NCBI GenBank assembly: GCA_024226235.1
Contig: JAAELW010000226.1
Location: 1 to 41,356 of the forward strand
Reading direction: 5' to 3'
DNA from: a bacterium
Lineage (GTDB): Bacteria; Myxococcota_A; UBA9160; UBA6930
Length of the DNA stretch: 41,356 nucleotides
Shown here: in pieces, positions 26,466-35,079 of the stretch
Numbering within the stretch: the stretch's first letter is position 1
Layout of the letters: every line of letters starts with the position of its first letter
Program-made: the position numbers and the translations under genes
Notes under the pieces: model-generated
What the model was told of the DNA's origin: nothing
Database searches by the model: none
What the model saw: only the letters and a program-made list of their open reading frames with translations

Positions 26466-27299
26466 ATGGGCGATTTCATCGAGCAGACCGCACTCGAACA
26501 GACCGAAGAGGGCTGCTACCGGGCGGTGCTCCATTCGGACTGGATGACCTGGGGGCCTGCGGGCGGTTACGTCGCGGCGATCGCTTTGCAAGCGGCGGGT
26601 CGGGCGACTCGCTTGGGGCGCCCCGCGAGCTTCGCCTGCCAGTACCTGAGCGTCGCACGCTTCGACGCCATCGAGCTTCGCGTCGAGACGTTGCGCAGTG
26701 GGCGCCGCAGCGAGGCGCTCCACGTCGAGATGACGCAGGAGGGCAAACCGATCCTCGACGCAAACGTCTGGGCGGTCGAGACAGGCGAAGGAATGGAGCA
26801 CGACTACACGCAGCCGCCGGAGGTCCCTGCTTTCGATGAGCTGAAGGACGTTCGCGAACTCGATCCGGAGCGGCAGCAGCTCGGCGTGCTCCAGAATTTC
26901 GACCGGCGCCCGACCGAATGGGAGCCGAACCTCGCCGAACAGCCTCGCGAGCCCGTGATGAGTGCCTGGTGCCGGTTTCGGCCGGCTCCCACCGCGAAGG
27001 ATCTCTTCGTCGATGCGGCGCGGTCCGTCATCCTGCTCGACTCGTTCAGCTGGCCGGCGACCTGGCCCGCTCACCCCTCGAAGGGGCCCTCCCCGTGGAT
27101 CGCACCCAACCTGGACCTGCACGTCCGGTTCCACCACGACGCCCGAGCCGACGATTGGCTGTTGTTCGAGACGCGTGCGGAGCTCGCGGCAACAGGCTTG
27201 ATCGGGACCAGCGGGACGATCTGGAGCCCGGACGGCAAGCTGATCGCGGCCGGCTCGAGCCAGCTCTTCTGCCGACCGCGGCCGGAACGCTTTCGCTAG
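26466..27299 (+). CDS. TesB-like (4HBT_3) acyl-CoA thioesterase family protein
   Basis: 277 residues with a double hot-dog layout. The N-terminal half has WMTWGPAGGYVAAIALQAAG and a beta strand that ends QYLSVARF. The second half closes with PWIAPNLDLHVRFHHDA, WLLFETRAELAATGLIGTSG and IWSPDGKLIAAGSSQLF. The latter two segments are typical of thioesterase-like superfamily proteins acting on acyl-CoA. The substrate is unknown. It lies 85 bases after gpmI on the same strand, without obvious functional connection. Confidence 0.82.
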   Translation: MGDFIEQTALEQTEEGCYRAVLHSDWMTWGPAGGYVAAIALQAAGRATRLGRPASFACQYLSVARFDAIELRVETLRSGRRSEALHVEMTQEGKPILDANVWAVETGEGMEHDYTQPPEVPAFDELKDVRELDPERQQLGVLQNFDRRPTEWEPNLAEQPREPVMSAWCRFRPAPTAKDLFVDAARSVILLDSFSWPATWPAHPSKGPSPWIAPNLDLHVRFHHDARADDWLLFETRAELAATGLIGTSGTIWSPDGKLIAAGSSQLFCRPRPERFR

Positions 27300-27344
27300 T
27301 CAAGCTGAAGAACGGCGCCTTGCTCGCATCGGTGCGCGGAACCC

Positions 27345-28265
27345 ATGAAGTGGGAACCCGGAGACGAAGAGGAATCCGTCCCCGTCGCGCTCGGCCGGCT
27401 GCTCATCGTGGCCCTGCCGTCCCTTGCGGGATACGCCTCCGTGGTCGCGGCCTACGGGCTCGTGCTGAGTACGCTGTTCCCGAACTCACGGGTGACCCTG
27501 GCGTCGTTCACGCTCGGATTCTTCGCATTCCTGGTGCTCCTCAACTTGAAGCAGCTGATTCTGCCCGATGCCACATCCCGCGCCCTTCGTCGCAACGGGC
27601 GGAATCCCCACCTGCTCGACGGAAGCGTCTGCGCAATCGAGGGCAAGTTGGTAGCCCTGGGCGAGCCGGTCCTGTCTCCGCTCGAGAACGAGGAGTGCCT
27701 CCTCTACGAGGCCGAGATCTTCAGATTCGTGAATCTGAACGAGGGCACGAACCGCACCTGGGACTTCCGATCTCAAGGCCACCGACCCGCCGCGGTGTCG
27801 ACACCCCTGGGAGACATCCAGCTCCTGGGCTTCCCAGACCTCTCGCATGTCCCCGCCTGGGAGCTCGAAGCCACTGAAGTAACGGAACACGCGGCCTCGT
27901 GGATCGCGGAGACCGAGTTCACGCCGAAGCCCGACCTCCGCAATGCGCTGGACCTGACCCGGAAGTTGCTGCACGACGACTCGCCCGAAGGCCTGCGAAA
28001 CCTCGCGGAACCGGAGGCCGAGCTGCAGCCCGACCACCGCTTCGAGGAGAAGCTCGTGGTTGCCGGAGACCAGGTAACCGCCGTGGGGAGGTACGACGCA
28101 TTGCGATCTGCGTTGATCCCAACGGGCGCCAGCGGGACCGAGATCTACCTGGGAACCCTCGACGACGCCCGCGGGGAGGAGCGGCATGACCGGATCCGAT
28201 CCCTCGTCATCGCCACCTTCGTCTGCGTTGTGACCCACGGGTTCGCATCGATGGCGATCCCGTAG
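27345..28265 (+). CDS. Membrane protein with GIDE-like domain
   Basis: 306 residues. Two membrane helices near the N-terminus (about 17-44 and 48-72) and one at the C-terminus (about 284-304) flank a soluble region. That region has DGSVCAIEGKLVALGEPVLS followed by SPLENEECLLYEAEIF, and later EEKLVVAGDQVTAVGRY. This resembles the GIDE domain of the MUL1-type membrane E3 ligases and their bacterial relatives, in which two beta-rich parts sit between membrane helices. No RING finger is present. Function in bacteria is unknown. The assignment is from pattern only. Confidence 0.55.
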   Translation: MKWEPGDEEESVPVALGRLLIVALPSLAGYASVVAAYGLVLSTLFPNSRVTLASFTLGFFAFLVLLNLKQLILPDATSRALRRNGRNPHLLDGSVCAIEGKLVALGEPVLSPLENEECLLYEAEIFRFVNLNEGTNRTWDFRSQGHRPAAVSTPLGDIQLLGFPDLSHVPAWELEATEVTEHAASWIAETEFTPKPDLRNALDLTRKLLHDDSPEGLRNLAEPEAELQPDHRFEEKLVVAGDQVTAVGRYDALRSALIPTGASGTEIYLGTLDDARGEERHDRIRSLVIATFVCVVTHGFASMAIP

Positions 28266-28308
28266 CTCGAGAAGGATTGCTGTTTGCCGTGATGAGCCTG
28301 AACCGCGA

Positions 28309-30123
28309 TCAGCGCCGGGGCGCCCCCTTGAGCCCATCGAGGGCATCCTCTTGTAGATCCTTCGGGTCTGCTGCATCCGGCGGACCACTCGGGCGCCGCA
28401 TGCCATCCCGGGTATCCGGGCCACCGTAGCCTCGCGGATCCGTGGAGTCGGGCCGCTGCTTCGCATCCGGCCGGGCCTCAGGCGTTCTCCGGCTGGGCAA
28501 GTCAGGCCGGATCAGGCCTTCTCTGGGATCTGCCTCCCCGGGCCGCTTGCACTCCGGGCAGTTCTCGAGCGCTCGGCGGATCTCCTCCTGACGATTCGGG
28601 GTCAGCCCTCCCCCTTTGCCAATGCCCTCGCACTTCCCGCTTCCACCGAGGGTCCACTCCCCTTGGCCGGCTCCGAGCACCCAGCGGCGCTCGTCATTCA
28701 GCTTGTAGTCCTCGAGACGGTTGGCGAGCTGGCCAAAGGAAATGGAGAACGACACTACGCCCTTCGGGAGACCGTTGACCTCGAAGTCGCACTCGAAGTA
28801 GCCCTCGTTGATTGCAATTTGTTGGACGAGCGACCGCTCCCGAACCGTACCTTTTCCAACGAACTGCCCCGGAGCATCCGCCCAGCTCGCCAGGCCGGCC
28901 CCAGGCGGATTGGCTCCCAGGAATACGCGAAGCTTCATGTCGTTCGCCCCGAACAATCCTGCACAGGACTGGCCTGCGTGCAGGTCCTGGTTCGCCTCTC
29001 CGAGGAAGCCAGTGACGATGGTCTGGCCCATCCCGCCCACATCCGTCTTCACGCATTGGGCCTTCGGAAGCCGAAGCGTGCCCTCGACTTTCCCGCCCCG
29101 CGGCTTGCCATCGAAGCGCGCGGTCACCGCAGTGTGCGTCCCTCCGTTGCCAGACGACTGCGTGCGGACGTCGAAGCTCAAGCCGGCTTCGTTCTGGAGG
29201 TCGCCGAGGCTCTTGCCGATGCCTGGGATGGGCGTCGCGATCGCCTGGTTCTTCAAATGGTTCACGGCTGCGACAGCGGGAACCAGTTCGTCCTGGATCC
29301 GGGCGCGGATCTCGGCGTTTGCGGTCGCAACTCCCTTCTCGAGCGCAGTGGTGATGAGTTCCACCATCTTGGTGACCGCGAGATCGTAGGCCTCGTTGGA
29401 GCCCAGCACTGCGGCAACCCCCATCGTGGCCGGCCCACCGGCGACGAGGCCGGCCGGCGAGAAGCCGATGGTGGTTCCAACGACCAGCGCAAACCCGGCC
29501 ATGTCTCCCTTCAGGCCCGTGACGGCACCCTCGAGATCGCCGTTGGTCAACACCACCGAGACATTTTCGGCCACGACCTCGGGCCAGATCGCAAGATCGG
29601 CCTGGACGTCGAGCGCGAAAGGCACCTCGATCTCGATCGAGCCATCGAAGTCGGGCCACTCCGTGAAGGGCGGGATCGGTAGATGATCGTCGGTGGTCGC
29701 CGATGCCGTGGCCTCGAAGGTCAATACGGCCTCAGTGTGCAGCGCGACCCGAACCTTGTTCTCGGTCGAAGAGAGGACGGTGATCGTGGGCTGATTCTTC
29801 TGGCTGAACTCGAAGCCCGCCGACGCGTTGGTCTTGTAGGCATAGTCGATGTAGCTCCAGCTCCTGGTCCCGCTGTGGTCGCCGTACTGGTTTGCCTTCG
29901 CCTTCGCCTCCGTGCGGATGGCAGGCTCGATCGCGCCGTAGGGGATCGTCGCATCGTGGTTGAAGAGGGTCTGGGGCGGGCCTTCCAGACTGGCCAACGA
30001 GCCGGTCGGTGCCTGCAACGTGACGAGCACCTGGGGACCCGCCGCCGCGAATACAGCCCCCGGAAGCAGGAGCAGGAATAGCACAAGGAGGGCCACAGAA
30101 CGGAAGTCGAGATGGATGACCAT
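28309..30123 (-). CDS. Large secreted protein of unknown function
   Basis: 604 residues, not recognised. A signal peptide (about 1-27, ending GAVFAAA) leads into a beta-rich region (about 28-190). An alanine/glycine-rich hydrophobic stretch follows (about 208-245, including FALVVGTTIGFSPAGLVAGG), then helical sequence and another beta-rich part. Six or so cysteines are present, including CPEC at about 530. The last 60 residues are rich in Pro, Arg and Asp. It is the last gene of the sigma/protease operon, 15 bases after the CARDB gene, so it is a candidate effector or surface component of that system. Confidence 0.7.
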   Translation of the reverse strand: MVIHLDFRSVALLVLFLLLLPGAVFAAAGPQVLVTLQAPTGSLASLEGPPQTLFNHDATIPYGAIEPAIRTEAKAKANQYGDHSGTRSWSYIDYAYKTNASAGFEFSQKNQPTITVLSSTENKVRVALHTEAVLTFEATASATTDDHLPIPPFTEWPDFDGSIEIEVPFALDVQADLAIWPEVVAENVSVVLTNGDLEGAVTGLKGDMAGFALVVGTTIGFSPAGLVAGGPATMGVAAVLGSNEAYDLAVTKMVELITTALEKGVATANAEIRARIQDELVPAVAAVNHLKNQAIATPIPGIGKSLGDLQNEAGLSFDVRTQSSGNGGTHTAVTARFDGKPRGGKVEGTLRLPKAQCVKTDVGGMGQTIVTGFLGEANQDLHAGQSCAGLFGANDMKLRVFLGANPPGAGLASWADAPGQFVGKGTVRERSLVQQIAINEGYFECDFEVNGLPKGVVSFSISFGQLANRLEDYKLNDERRWVLGAGQGEWTLGGSGKCEGIGKGGGLTPNRQEEIRRALENCPECKRPGEADPREGLIRPDLPSRRTPEARPDAKQRPDSTDPRGYGGPDTRDGMRRPSGPPDAADPKDLQEDALDGLKGAPRR

Positions 30124-30138
30124 GATGAAATTCCTCGC

Positions 30139-31053
30139 TTAGTAGCAACTGACGCCGGGCGGACAGTAGGTGGAAGAACCCTTGTTGTTGGTTTCGCTCG
30201 ACTCAGTCACCTGCCCCAAGGAATCCACACGAGACTTGATCTTGTAGTAGCAACCGGTGCTGCCGAACGGCCCAGAAGCGGGCTGCACGTGAAGGTCCAG
30301 ATGCGCTTGCGCACCGAGTACACCGACAGTCTGTTGCGCACCTTGCGTCGCGATCTGGGCCTCCAGCTTGCCGGCTTCGCAGGAGCCGATGATCTCGGAC
30401 TTCACGACGAAGCTCGATCCCTGCGGCGTGGGAATGTTGGATTTGTTGTGCACCCGGATCGTCGCAGGCTGGCCGGCAGAAGTCGGGTTGATCACGTCGA
30501 CCTGCAGATCCGGTCTCATCAGCTCCAAACCCTTGCCCGGCTCGAACACACCTGGGGCGAGCTTCGTGCCCTTCACCTGGATCGTCACCTGTGACCCACT
30601 CCCGCGGGCTCCGCCGACGGGCGTGGCCGTGACCTTGTAGGTTCCAGGTTCGGTCGTCTGTGCCGCGACGAGGATCACGGAACGATCCGATCCCTTCGGA
30701 ATCGGAGGAATCGTCTGCTGGGAGTTCGTGACCGGGCAAGCACCGCCGGACACGACGATGCACTGGATCTTCAGCTGCTCGGTCCCCTGGCTGTCCGCCG
30801 TGCCCGTGTTCTTCACCCGCACGTCCAACATGACATGGACGCCGACCTTGAAGCTGCCGCCGGGCTCGACCGGTGCCTTGGCGATGCTCTTGACCGAGAG
30901 CACCGGCCTGGCGATCGGCCTCAGGACATCGTCCTTGGGTGCATGCACTGCCTTCTTTCCGTTCGTGGTCCGCGCGGGCTCGGCCTTGGGCCGGGCGATG
31001 GCGTGGGTGCCGAACAGGGCGATCACGACTGCGACGATGAGATGGATGCGCAT
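30139..31053 (-). CDS. Secreted CARDB/APHP-repeat protein
   Basis: 304 residues. A signal peptide (about 1-20, MRIHLIVAVVIALFGTHAIA) is followed by two Ig-like adhesion modules of the CARDB/APHP kind: about 60-165 (VHVMLDVRVKNTGTADSQG) and about 185-300 (DLQVDVINPTSAGQPATIRV, closing VDSLGQVTESSETNNKGS). The SETNN ending is the signature of CARDB modules. Cysteine pairs suggest disulfides. The start ATG (31053) has AAAGGAGGAA just upstream, one of the best ribosome sites in the window. It lies between the protease and the large secreted protein. Confidence 0.78.
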   Translation of the reverse strand: MRIHLIVAVVIALFGTHAIARPKAEPARTTNGKKAVHAPKDDVLRPIARPVLSVKSIAKAPVEPGGSFKVGVHVMLDVRVKNTGTADSQGTEQLKIQCIVVSGGACPVTNSQQTIPPIPKGSDRSVILVAAQTTEPGTYKVTATPVGGARGSGSQVTIQVKGTKLAPGVFEPGKGLELMRPDLQVDVINPTSAGQPATIRVHNKSNIPTPQGSSFVVKSEIIGSCEAGKLEAQIATQGAQQTVGVLGAQAHLDLHVQPASGPFGSTGCYYKIKSRVDSLGQVTESSETNNKGSSTYCPPGVSCY

Positions 31054-31105
31054 GGGTTTCCTCCTTTTGCGTTCGATGGAGAGTCGAGTGGCCGGGCCCG
31101 TCGGT

Positions 31106-32563
31106 TCAATTGCAGGAAACGTCGGCTCCGAGCTGGAGCAAGCCGTGCCCGAAGGTCTCGTCGGGACCACCTTCTCCGAGATCCCGGGCGTGCGAAAAGA
31201 GCCATTCCCGCGCTTCAGCGGGGCTACGGCCATCGGACGCGCGTGCCAGAGCCGATGCGACGAAGGGGACCGCAAACGACGTACCGGACACGTAGTGCCC
31301 ACGCCGTCCCGGCCGCGGGACCCAGACATCCACCCCGGGCGCGGCCAGATCGATTCCCGGACCGCGGTTGGCCCGGCGAAACACCCGACTGTCGACGTCC
31401 ACCGCAGTCACCGCGACCACATTCCTGAGTACGGAGGGGAAGCCCGGTGACGCATCGGGCCCCTGGTTGCCCACCGCAGCGACCAGACCCACGCCGCGCC
31501 GATCGGCGGCATCGAGCACGCTCGCAAACACGGGATTCGGCGGGCCCACGAAGGACAAGCCCACCACGTTCGCTCCCTGGCCGAGCAGCCAGTCGATTCC
31601 GACCAGCAGGCGATCGGTCGTGGCATCGACCTCGCCATCCGAACGCTCGCGAAATGCCCCCGCGACGAGCACGGTCGATGCCGGCAGCAAGCCGTGGAAC
31701 TCGCTGTCGGATCGCCCCGCGTACAGCGCCGCGATGGCCGTGCCATGGTTCGCCGGCGCCGGCTTGGCACCGGGGGGAAGCACGGAATGCACGACTAGCG
31801 ACGCTCCACCCAGGGCTTCGTGCTCCGCATCGACTAGCGTATCGAGCACCCCGAGTCGCAGGCCCTTGCCACAGGACGAGTCGGACTCGCCCCAACCGAC
31901 CATCCTGGAGCCATAGCGCTTACTGCTCGCGGAAAGCGAATACCGGTGATTCAGCGCGATGCGCAGCCCCGAGTGACGACTCGAAAGATCTTCGCGAGCC
32001 TCGGGCGCAGTCACCTCTCCGCGGGCTTGCAGAACGGTCAGCACCAGGCCGGCGGCGTCGAGCTTCTCGCGCAACCTCACGCGGTAGTGCTCCTGCTCCG
32101 CGTTGGCGAACACCAGGGCTTCGCTCATCGCCTGGTGAATCACGATCACCTGCCCCGGCTCGTGGAGTGAGGGCTCATCCCGCGCTTCGGACGGCCGAGC
32201 TTGCGGTGCCACGGGTGCAGCGCCGCGCAGCAAGGAGCCGCCGGTCTGATCGACGCGCTCGGTCGTCGGCTCCGGAGCGGGGTAATACCCAGGCGTCCAG
32301 CTCGGATCGTAGTAGTACGAATCGTCAGGGAAGCCGGTCTGGGGAGGAGGCGTGTCCTCCGCCTCCGGCGGATCCTCGGCGTCCGTCCCAGGGGCCTTCT
32401 CGTACGAGCCACCCCCAGCCGGCCGAGTGGCCTCCGGCGCGAGCGTCGTCGTCTTCCTGGAAGGCGCGCGAAGCTGCTTCGACCTGGTCTTCGAGGTATC
32501 TGCCGCGTCAATCGCGGGCGCCGCGAACAGGAGAAGGCTGAGCAGGAGATGCGCCAGACGCAC
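31106..32563 (-). CDS. Subtilisin-family (S8) secreted serine protease
   Basis: 485 residues. A signal peptide (about 1-21), a Pro/Thr/Tyr-rich linker (about 30-130), and a region (about 135-210, GQVIVIHQAMSEALVFANAE) that may be its own divergent propeptide precede the peptidase. The catalytic triad is visible: Asp241 in LGVLDTLVD, His273 in NHGTAIAAL and Ser429 in SGTSFAVPFV. The oxyanion Asn366 lies in VAAVGNQGPD. It is likely exported to periplasm or surface. It starts five bases after the anti-sigma gene, so it is translated with the regulators and may cleave or be held by the anti-sigma ectodomain (inference). Confidence 0.9.
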   Translation of the reverse strand: MRLAHLLLSLLLFAAPAIDAADTSKTRSKQLRAPSRKTTTLAPEATRPAGGGSYEKAPGTDAEDPPEAEDTPPPQTGFPDDSYYYDPSWTPGYYPAPEPTTERVDQTGGSLLRGAAPVAPQARPSEARDEPSLHEPGQVIVIHQAMSEALVFANAEQEHYRVRLREKLDAAGLVLTVLQARGEVTAPEAREDLSSRHSGLRIALNHRYSLSASSKRYGSRMVGWGESDSSCGKGLRLGVLDTLVDAEHEALGGASLVVHSVLPPGAKPAPANHGTAIAALYAGRSDSEFHGLLPASTVLVAGAFRERSDGEVDATTDRLLVGIDWLLGQGANVVGLSFVGPPNPVFASVLDAADRRGVGLVAAVGNQGPDASPGFPSVLRNVVAVTAVDVDSRVFRRANRGPGIDLAAPGVDVWVPRPGRRGHYVSGTSFAVPFVASALARASDGRSPAEAREWLFSHARDLGEGGPDETFGHGLLQLGADVSCN

Positions 32564-32568
32564 GTGCG

Positions 32569-33156
32569 CTACTCCCGTTCCACGAAGGTGACGATGTCGG
32601 GCCTGTCTTCAAGGGTCTCCAGCACACGCATCCACGCGGCCTCGTCCTCGGGCGAGGGATCGAGCTGGAGGTGATACACACCGGCTGCACTGGGTCCATC
32701 GACGATCCGTGCATCCACGCTCTGCAGCAGCTCGCGGAGTTCGCCCTCGGTCGCGTCGGCAGTGAACGTCACTTGCAGGTCCGCAACTGCAGCGCCGGCC
32801 AGGCGGGCGGCATCCTCACCCGGTTGCAGCAGCAGCGTCGCCTGGAGCACCAGGATCAACCCGGCGGCCAACGCAAGCGCCGGGCGCAGGGTCCGGGCCA
32901 CCAGGCTGCGGCGGCGCTGCTGGCGCACACTCCGGCGGAGCCTGGCCAGTCCGAGCTCGCCAGAACTCGGCACCTCGGTCATCTCACGCACGCCGCCATG
33001 TAGGGCCTCCAAGAAGGCCATCTCGGCGCGCAGACTCTCGTCGTCCTGAAGGGCGCGCTCGACCCGCTCGCGATCCTCCGGGTCGAGCGTGTCGGTCACA
33101 TGGAACGGCATCAGCTTCTCGATGGCACGGCGCTCGCTGGCGTCAAGCTCAGGCAT
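32569..33156 (-). CDS. Membrane anti-sigma factor with subtilase-propeptide-like ectodomain
   Basis: 195 residues. Residues about 8-60 match the anti-sigma helical domain (IEKLMPFHVTDTLDPEDRER, then SLRAEMAFLEALH), but the usual His...CxxC zinc ligands are replaced (QDDESLRAE where a CxxC would stand). One membrane helix spans about 92-111. The outer part, about 126-195, reads DLQVTFTADATEGELRELLQ ... VYHLQLDPSPEDEAAW ... DRPDIVTFVERE. This looks like the propeptide (inhibitor I9/fervidolysin-N type) of subtilases. It overlaps the sigma gene by 8 bases and precedes the protease by 5, so it most likely restrains the sigma factor and senses or docks the protease. Confidence 0.82.
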   Translation of the reverse strand: MPELDASERRAIEKLMPFHVTDTLDPEDRERVERALQDDESLRAEMAFLEALHGGVREMTEVPSSGELGLARLRRSVRQQRRRSLVARTLRPALALAAGLILVLQATLLLQPGEDAARLAGAAVADLQVTFTADATEGELRELLQSVDARIVDGPSAAGVYHLQLDPSPEDEAAWMRVLETLEDRPDIVTFVERE

Positions 33157-33730
33157 GAGCAGGGCTCCCGCCGAAGATCCCGGCCAGGCAGGTTTTCAGA
33201 GCGCGCTTCGCGTGATAGACCCGTGTCTTCACCGTGCCCTCGGGGCAATCCATCACTCGCGCAATCTCCACGTAAGAGAGCTCCTGGAAGAACGCCAGGT
33301 GGATCACCTCTCGCTGAGTCGGCGGCAGCTCTTCGATGCAGACTCGAACGTTCTGGGCATCTGCGACGCCGGCCATCACGCCCTCGGCGCTCTCCGCGGT
33401 ATCGACCGCATTCGATTCCTCGATGTCTTCGAACACCCGACCGCCGCGTTTGCGAAGCCGGTCGATGATCCGATGACGGGTGATGGATAGAATCCATGTT
33501 GCCACGCTCGATCTCCCTTCGAATCGAGATGCGCTCTTCCAGATCTCGAGCATCACCTCGTTGAGGGTGTCGGAAGCGGCGGCGAGATCGTTCAATCGCT
33601 GGTTCGCAAAGGCCAGGATACGCGGTTCGAAGCGCCGGTAGAGGTCTTCCAGCGCGCGCTCGTCGCCCTCCGCAATGCGGGCAAGGAGCGCCCGCTCGGC
33701 CTGGTTCGCTTCCCCTTCGGGGCGGCTCAA
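33149..33730 (-). CDS. ECF-type RNA polymerase sigma factor
   Basis: 193 residues. Region 2 covers about 20-85 (DLYRRFEPRILAFANQRLND, VMLEIWKSASRFEGRSS, ATWILSITRHRIIDRLRKRG). Region 4 covers about 125-180 (LPPTQREVIHLAFFQELSYV, EIARVMDCPEGTVKTRVYHA). There is no region 1 or 3, as in ECF factors. The start is a TTG (33730-33728) overlapping the stop of the preceding gene as TTGA, with GGAG upstream; an upstream start at 33835 would overlap that gene by 109 bases. It is followed by its anti-sigma factor with an 8-base overlap. Confidence 0.93.
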   Translation of the reverse strand: MSRPEGEANQAERALLARIAEGDERALEDLYRRFEPRILAFANQRLNDLAAASDTLNEVMLEIWKSASRFEGRSSVATWILSITRHRIIDRLRKRGGRVFEDIEESNAVDTAESAEGVMAGVADAQNVRVCIEELPPTQREVIHLAFFQELSYVEIARVMDCPEGTVKTRVYHAKRALKTCLAGIFGGSPAHA

Positions 33731-35079
33731 GGAGCCTCCGGCGCTTCGGCGAGATCGGCCCCTGGCGCACGGATCAGGCGGGGCGGGCTCAGACCAAGGG
33801 TCGACCCATCCTCCGCCAAGGCTCGGATCCGCCACAGGTAGAGCTCATCCATCTCCACGTGGCGCAGCGCCACCGGCGTGAGGAACGTGCTGGTGGTGTG
33901 TGCGGGAAGGAGCAAGCCGGTTGCCGGCTCGCCCAGCTCGGAGAGCGGGTCGGGCCCGGAGAGCCCCTCGGTGGCGTGGGCGTCTTCATACGGAAGTGGT
34001 GCAGCCCCGTGACCGCGCACATCGCGGAACACCTGGCCGCGGCTGGAGAAGAGCGGCACCCAGCGATCGCCGGCCTGGCTTCGGGAGAAGAACTCGAGCC
34101 GGTAGGCAGCAGCCTCGGGCAGCGCTTGCCATTGGAACGAGGTCTTCGGCGAAATCTGGACTCCGGCCGGCGGCCAATGGGCAGCGAGCCGGACGGGCGG
34201 AGCCTCGACGCCCGGAGAGACCACCCGATAGCGAATGATCGGGTCTTCTTCCGGCGAGCGTGGCGCCTCCACCCGGAAGCGCACGAGATGCAGACCCGTG
34301 TGCTGCGTCGGCAACGGTGGGCCCTCGACGGTGATGCGCTGACCGGCGCCGAGGAAGCGGTGAACACGAGCCAACGGGACGAAGACCGGGGCGCCCGATG
34401 AGGAGTTCGGATCGGCCACTTCCCAGACACCTTCGAGCGTGCCTCCGCCCTCGTAGGAGACATCGGCGAAGACCTTCAGCGGCGACGACTGCGAGAGAAT
34501 GCGCAGCGGCGAGCCATCGTCGAAGCGCAGCAACAGGCGGTAGACCTGAAGGGGACCGCCCATGCCACCGCCCAGGTTGAGAGTGGCTGCGGCTTCTGCG
34601 GTCGTCCTCACGTGGCGGTTCGTCGGACGTGTGGGCGGAAACGAAGATGGGTTGATCTCCTGCTCGACGACCGTGTACGTCGCCTCGAAGGAACGCACGT
34701 AGAGGATGCGCCGCGCGCCCCGGGCCTGCGCCTCGGCGATCAGCGAACTCGGCAGCGAAACAGTCTCCGTGAAGATCACGGCTCCGCCCGAGGCGGCCGT
34801 CTGCACGGTCAGCGACCCGGTGGTCAGAAGCGTCTGCCGGCTGCCGATGTCGAGCACGAACGCTCCGCCCGTGGAGGAGATGCTGCGTGCCGGGCCCGGC
34901 GCCGTCTGCACCGTCCAGACGAAGCTGAGCGGCGTCGTATCCGCGGGCCGGAGGCCAGACAGCGGATAGTTCGACGGTGTCACACGGATCGAGGCAATCG
35001 CCTGTGCCCGACCTGCACCTAGCAGGACGAGCAGCGCCGTAAGCGCGATCACACGGAGGGTCAGAGTTGAACGGGCCAT
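33727..35079 (-). CDS. Secreted protein with C-terminal Fn3-like domain
   Basis: 450 residues, function unknown. A signal peptide (about 1-28, ending AGRAQAIA) precedes a beta-rich region (about 30-210, starting IASIRVTPSNYPLSGLRPAD, similar to invasin-like beta domains). Further beta segments follow, and at about 320-440 a fibronectin-III-like unit with SFQWQALPEAAAYRLEFFS and ELYLWRIRALAEDGSTLG. No catalytic motif is seen. Its start lies within the last codons of the barrel gene (19-base overlap), and its stop overlaps the sigma start. Translational coupling with both makes a shared envelope function likely. Confidence 0.75.
   Translation of the reverse strand: MARSTLTLRVIALTALLVLLGAGRAQAIASIRVTPSNYPLSGLRPADTTPLSFVWTVQTAPGPARSISSTGGAFVLDIGSRQTLLTTGSLTVQTAASGGAVIFTETVSLPSSLIAEAQARGARRILYVRSFEATYTVVEQEINPSSFPPTRPTNRHVRTTAEAAATLNLGGGMGGPLQVYRLLLRFDDGSPLRILSQSSPLKVFADVSYEGGGTLEGVWEVADPNSSSGAPVFVPLARVHRFLGAGQRITVEGPPLPTQHTGLHLVRFRVEAPRSPEEDPIIRYRVVSPGVEAPPVRLAAHWPPAGVQISPKTSFQWQALPEAAAYRLEFFSRSQAGDRWVPLFSSRGQVFRDVRGHGAAPLPYEDAHATEGLSGPDPLSELGEPATGLLLPAHTTSTFLTPVALRHVEMDELYLWRIRALAEDGSTLGLSPPRLIRAPGADLAEAPEAP

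Noticed and set aside
31054-31329. Upstream extension of the CARDB gene to 31329
   Set aside because: The ATG at 31053 has a near-perfect ribosome site and a signal peptide; the extension overlaps the protease gene.
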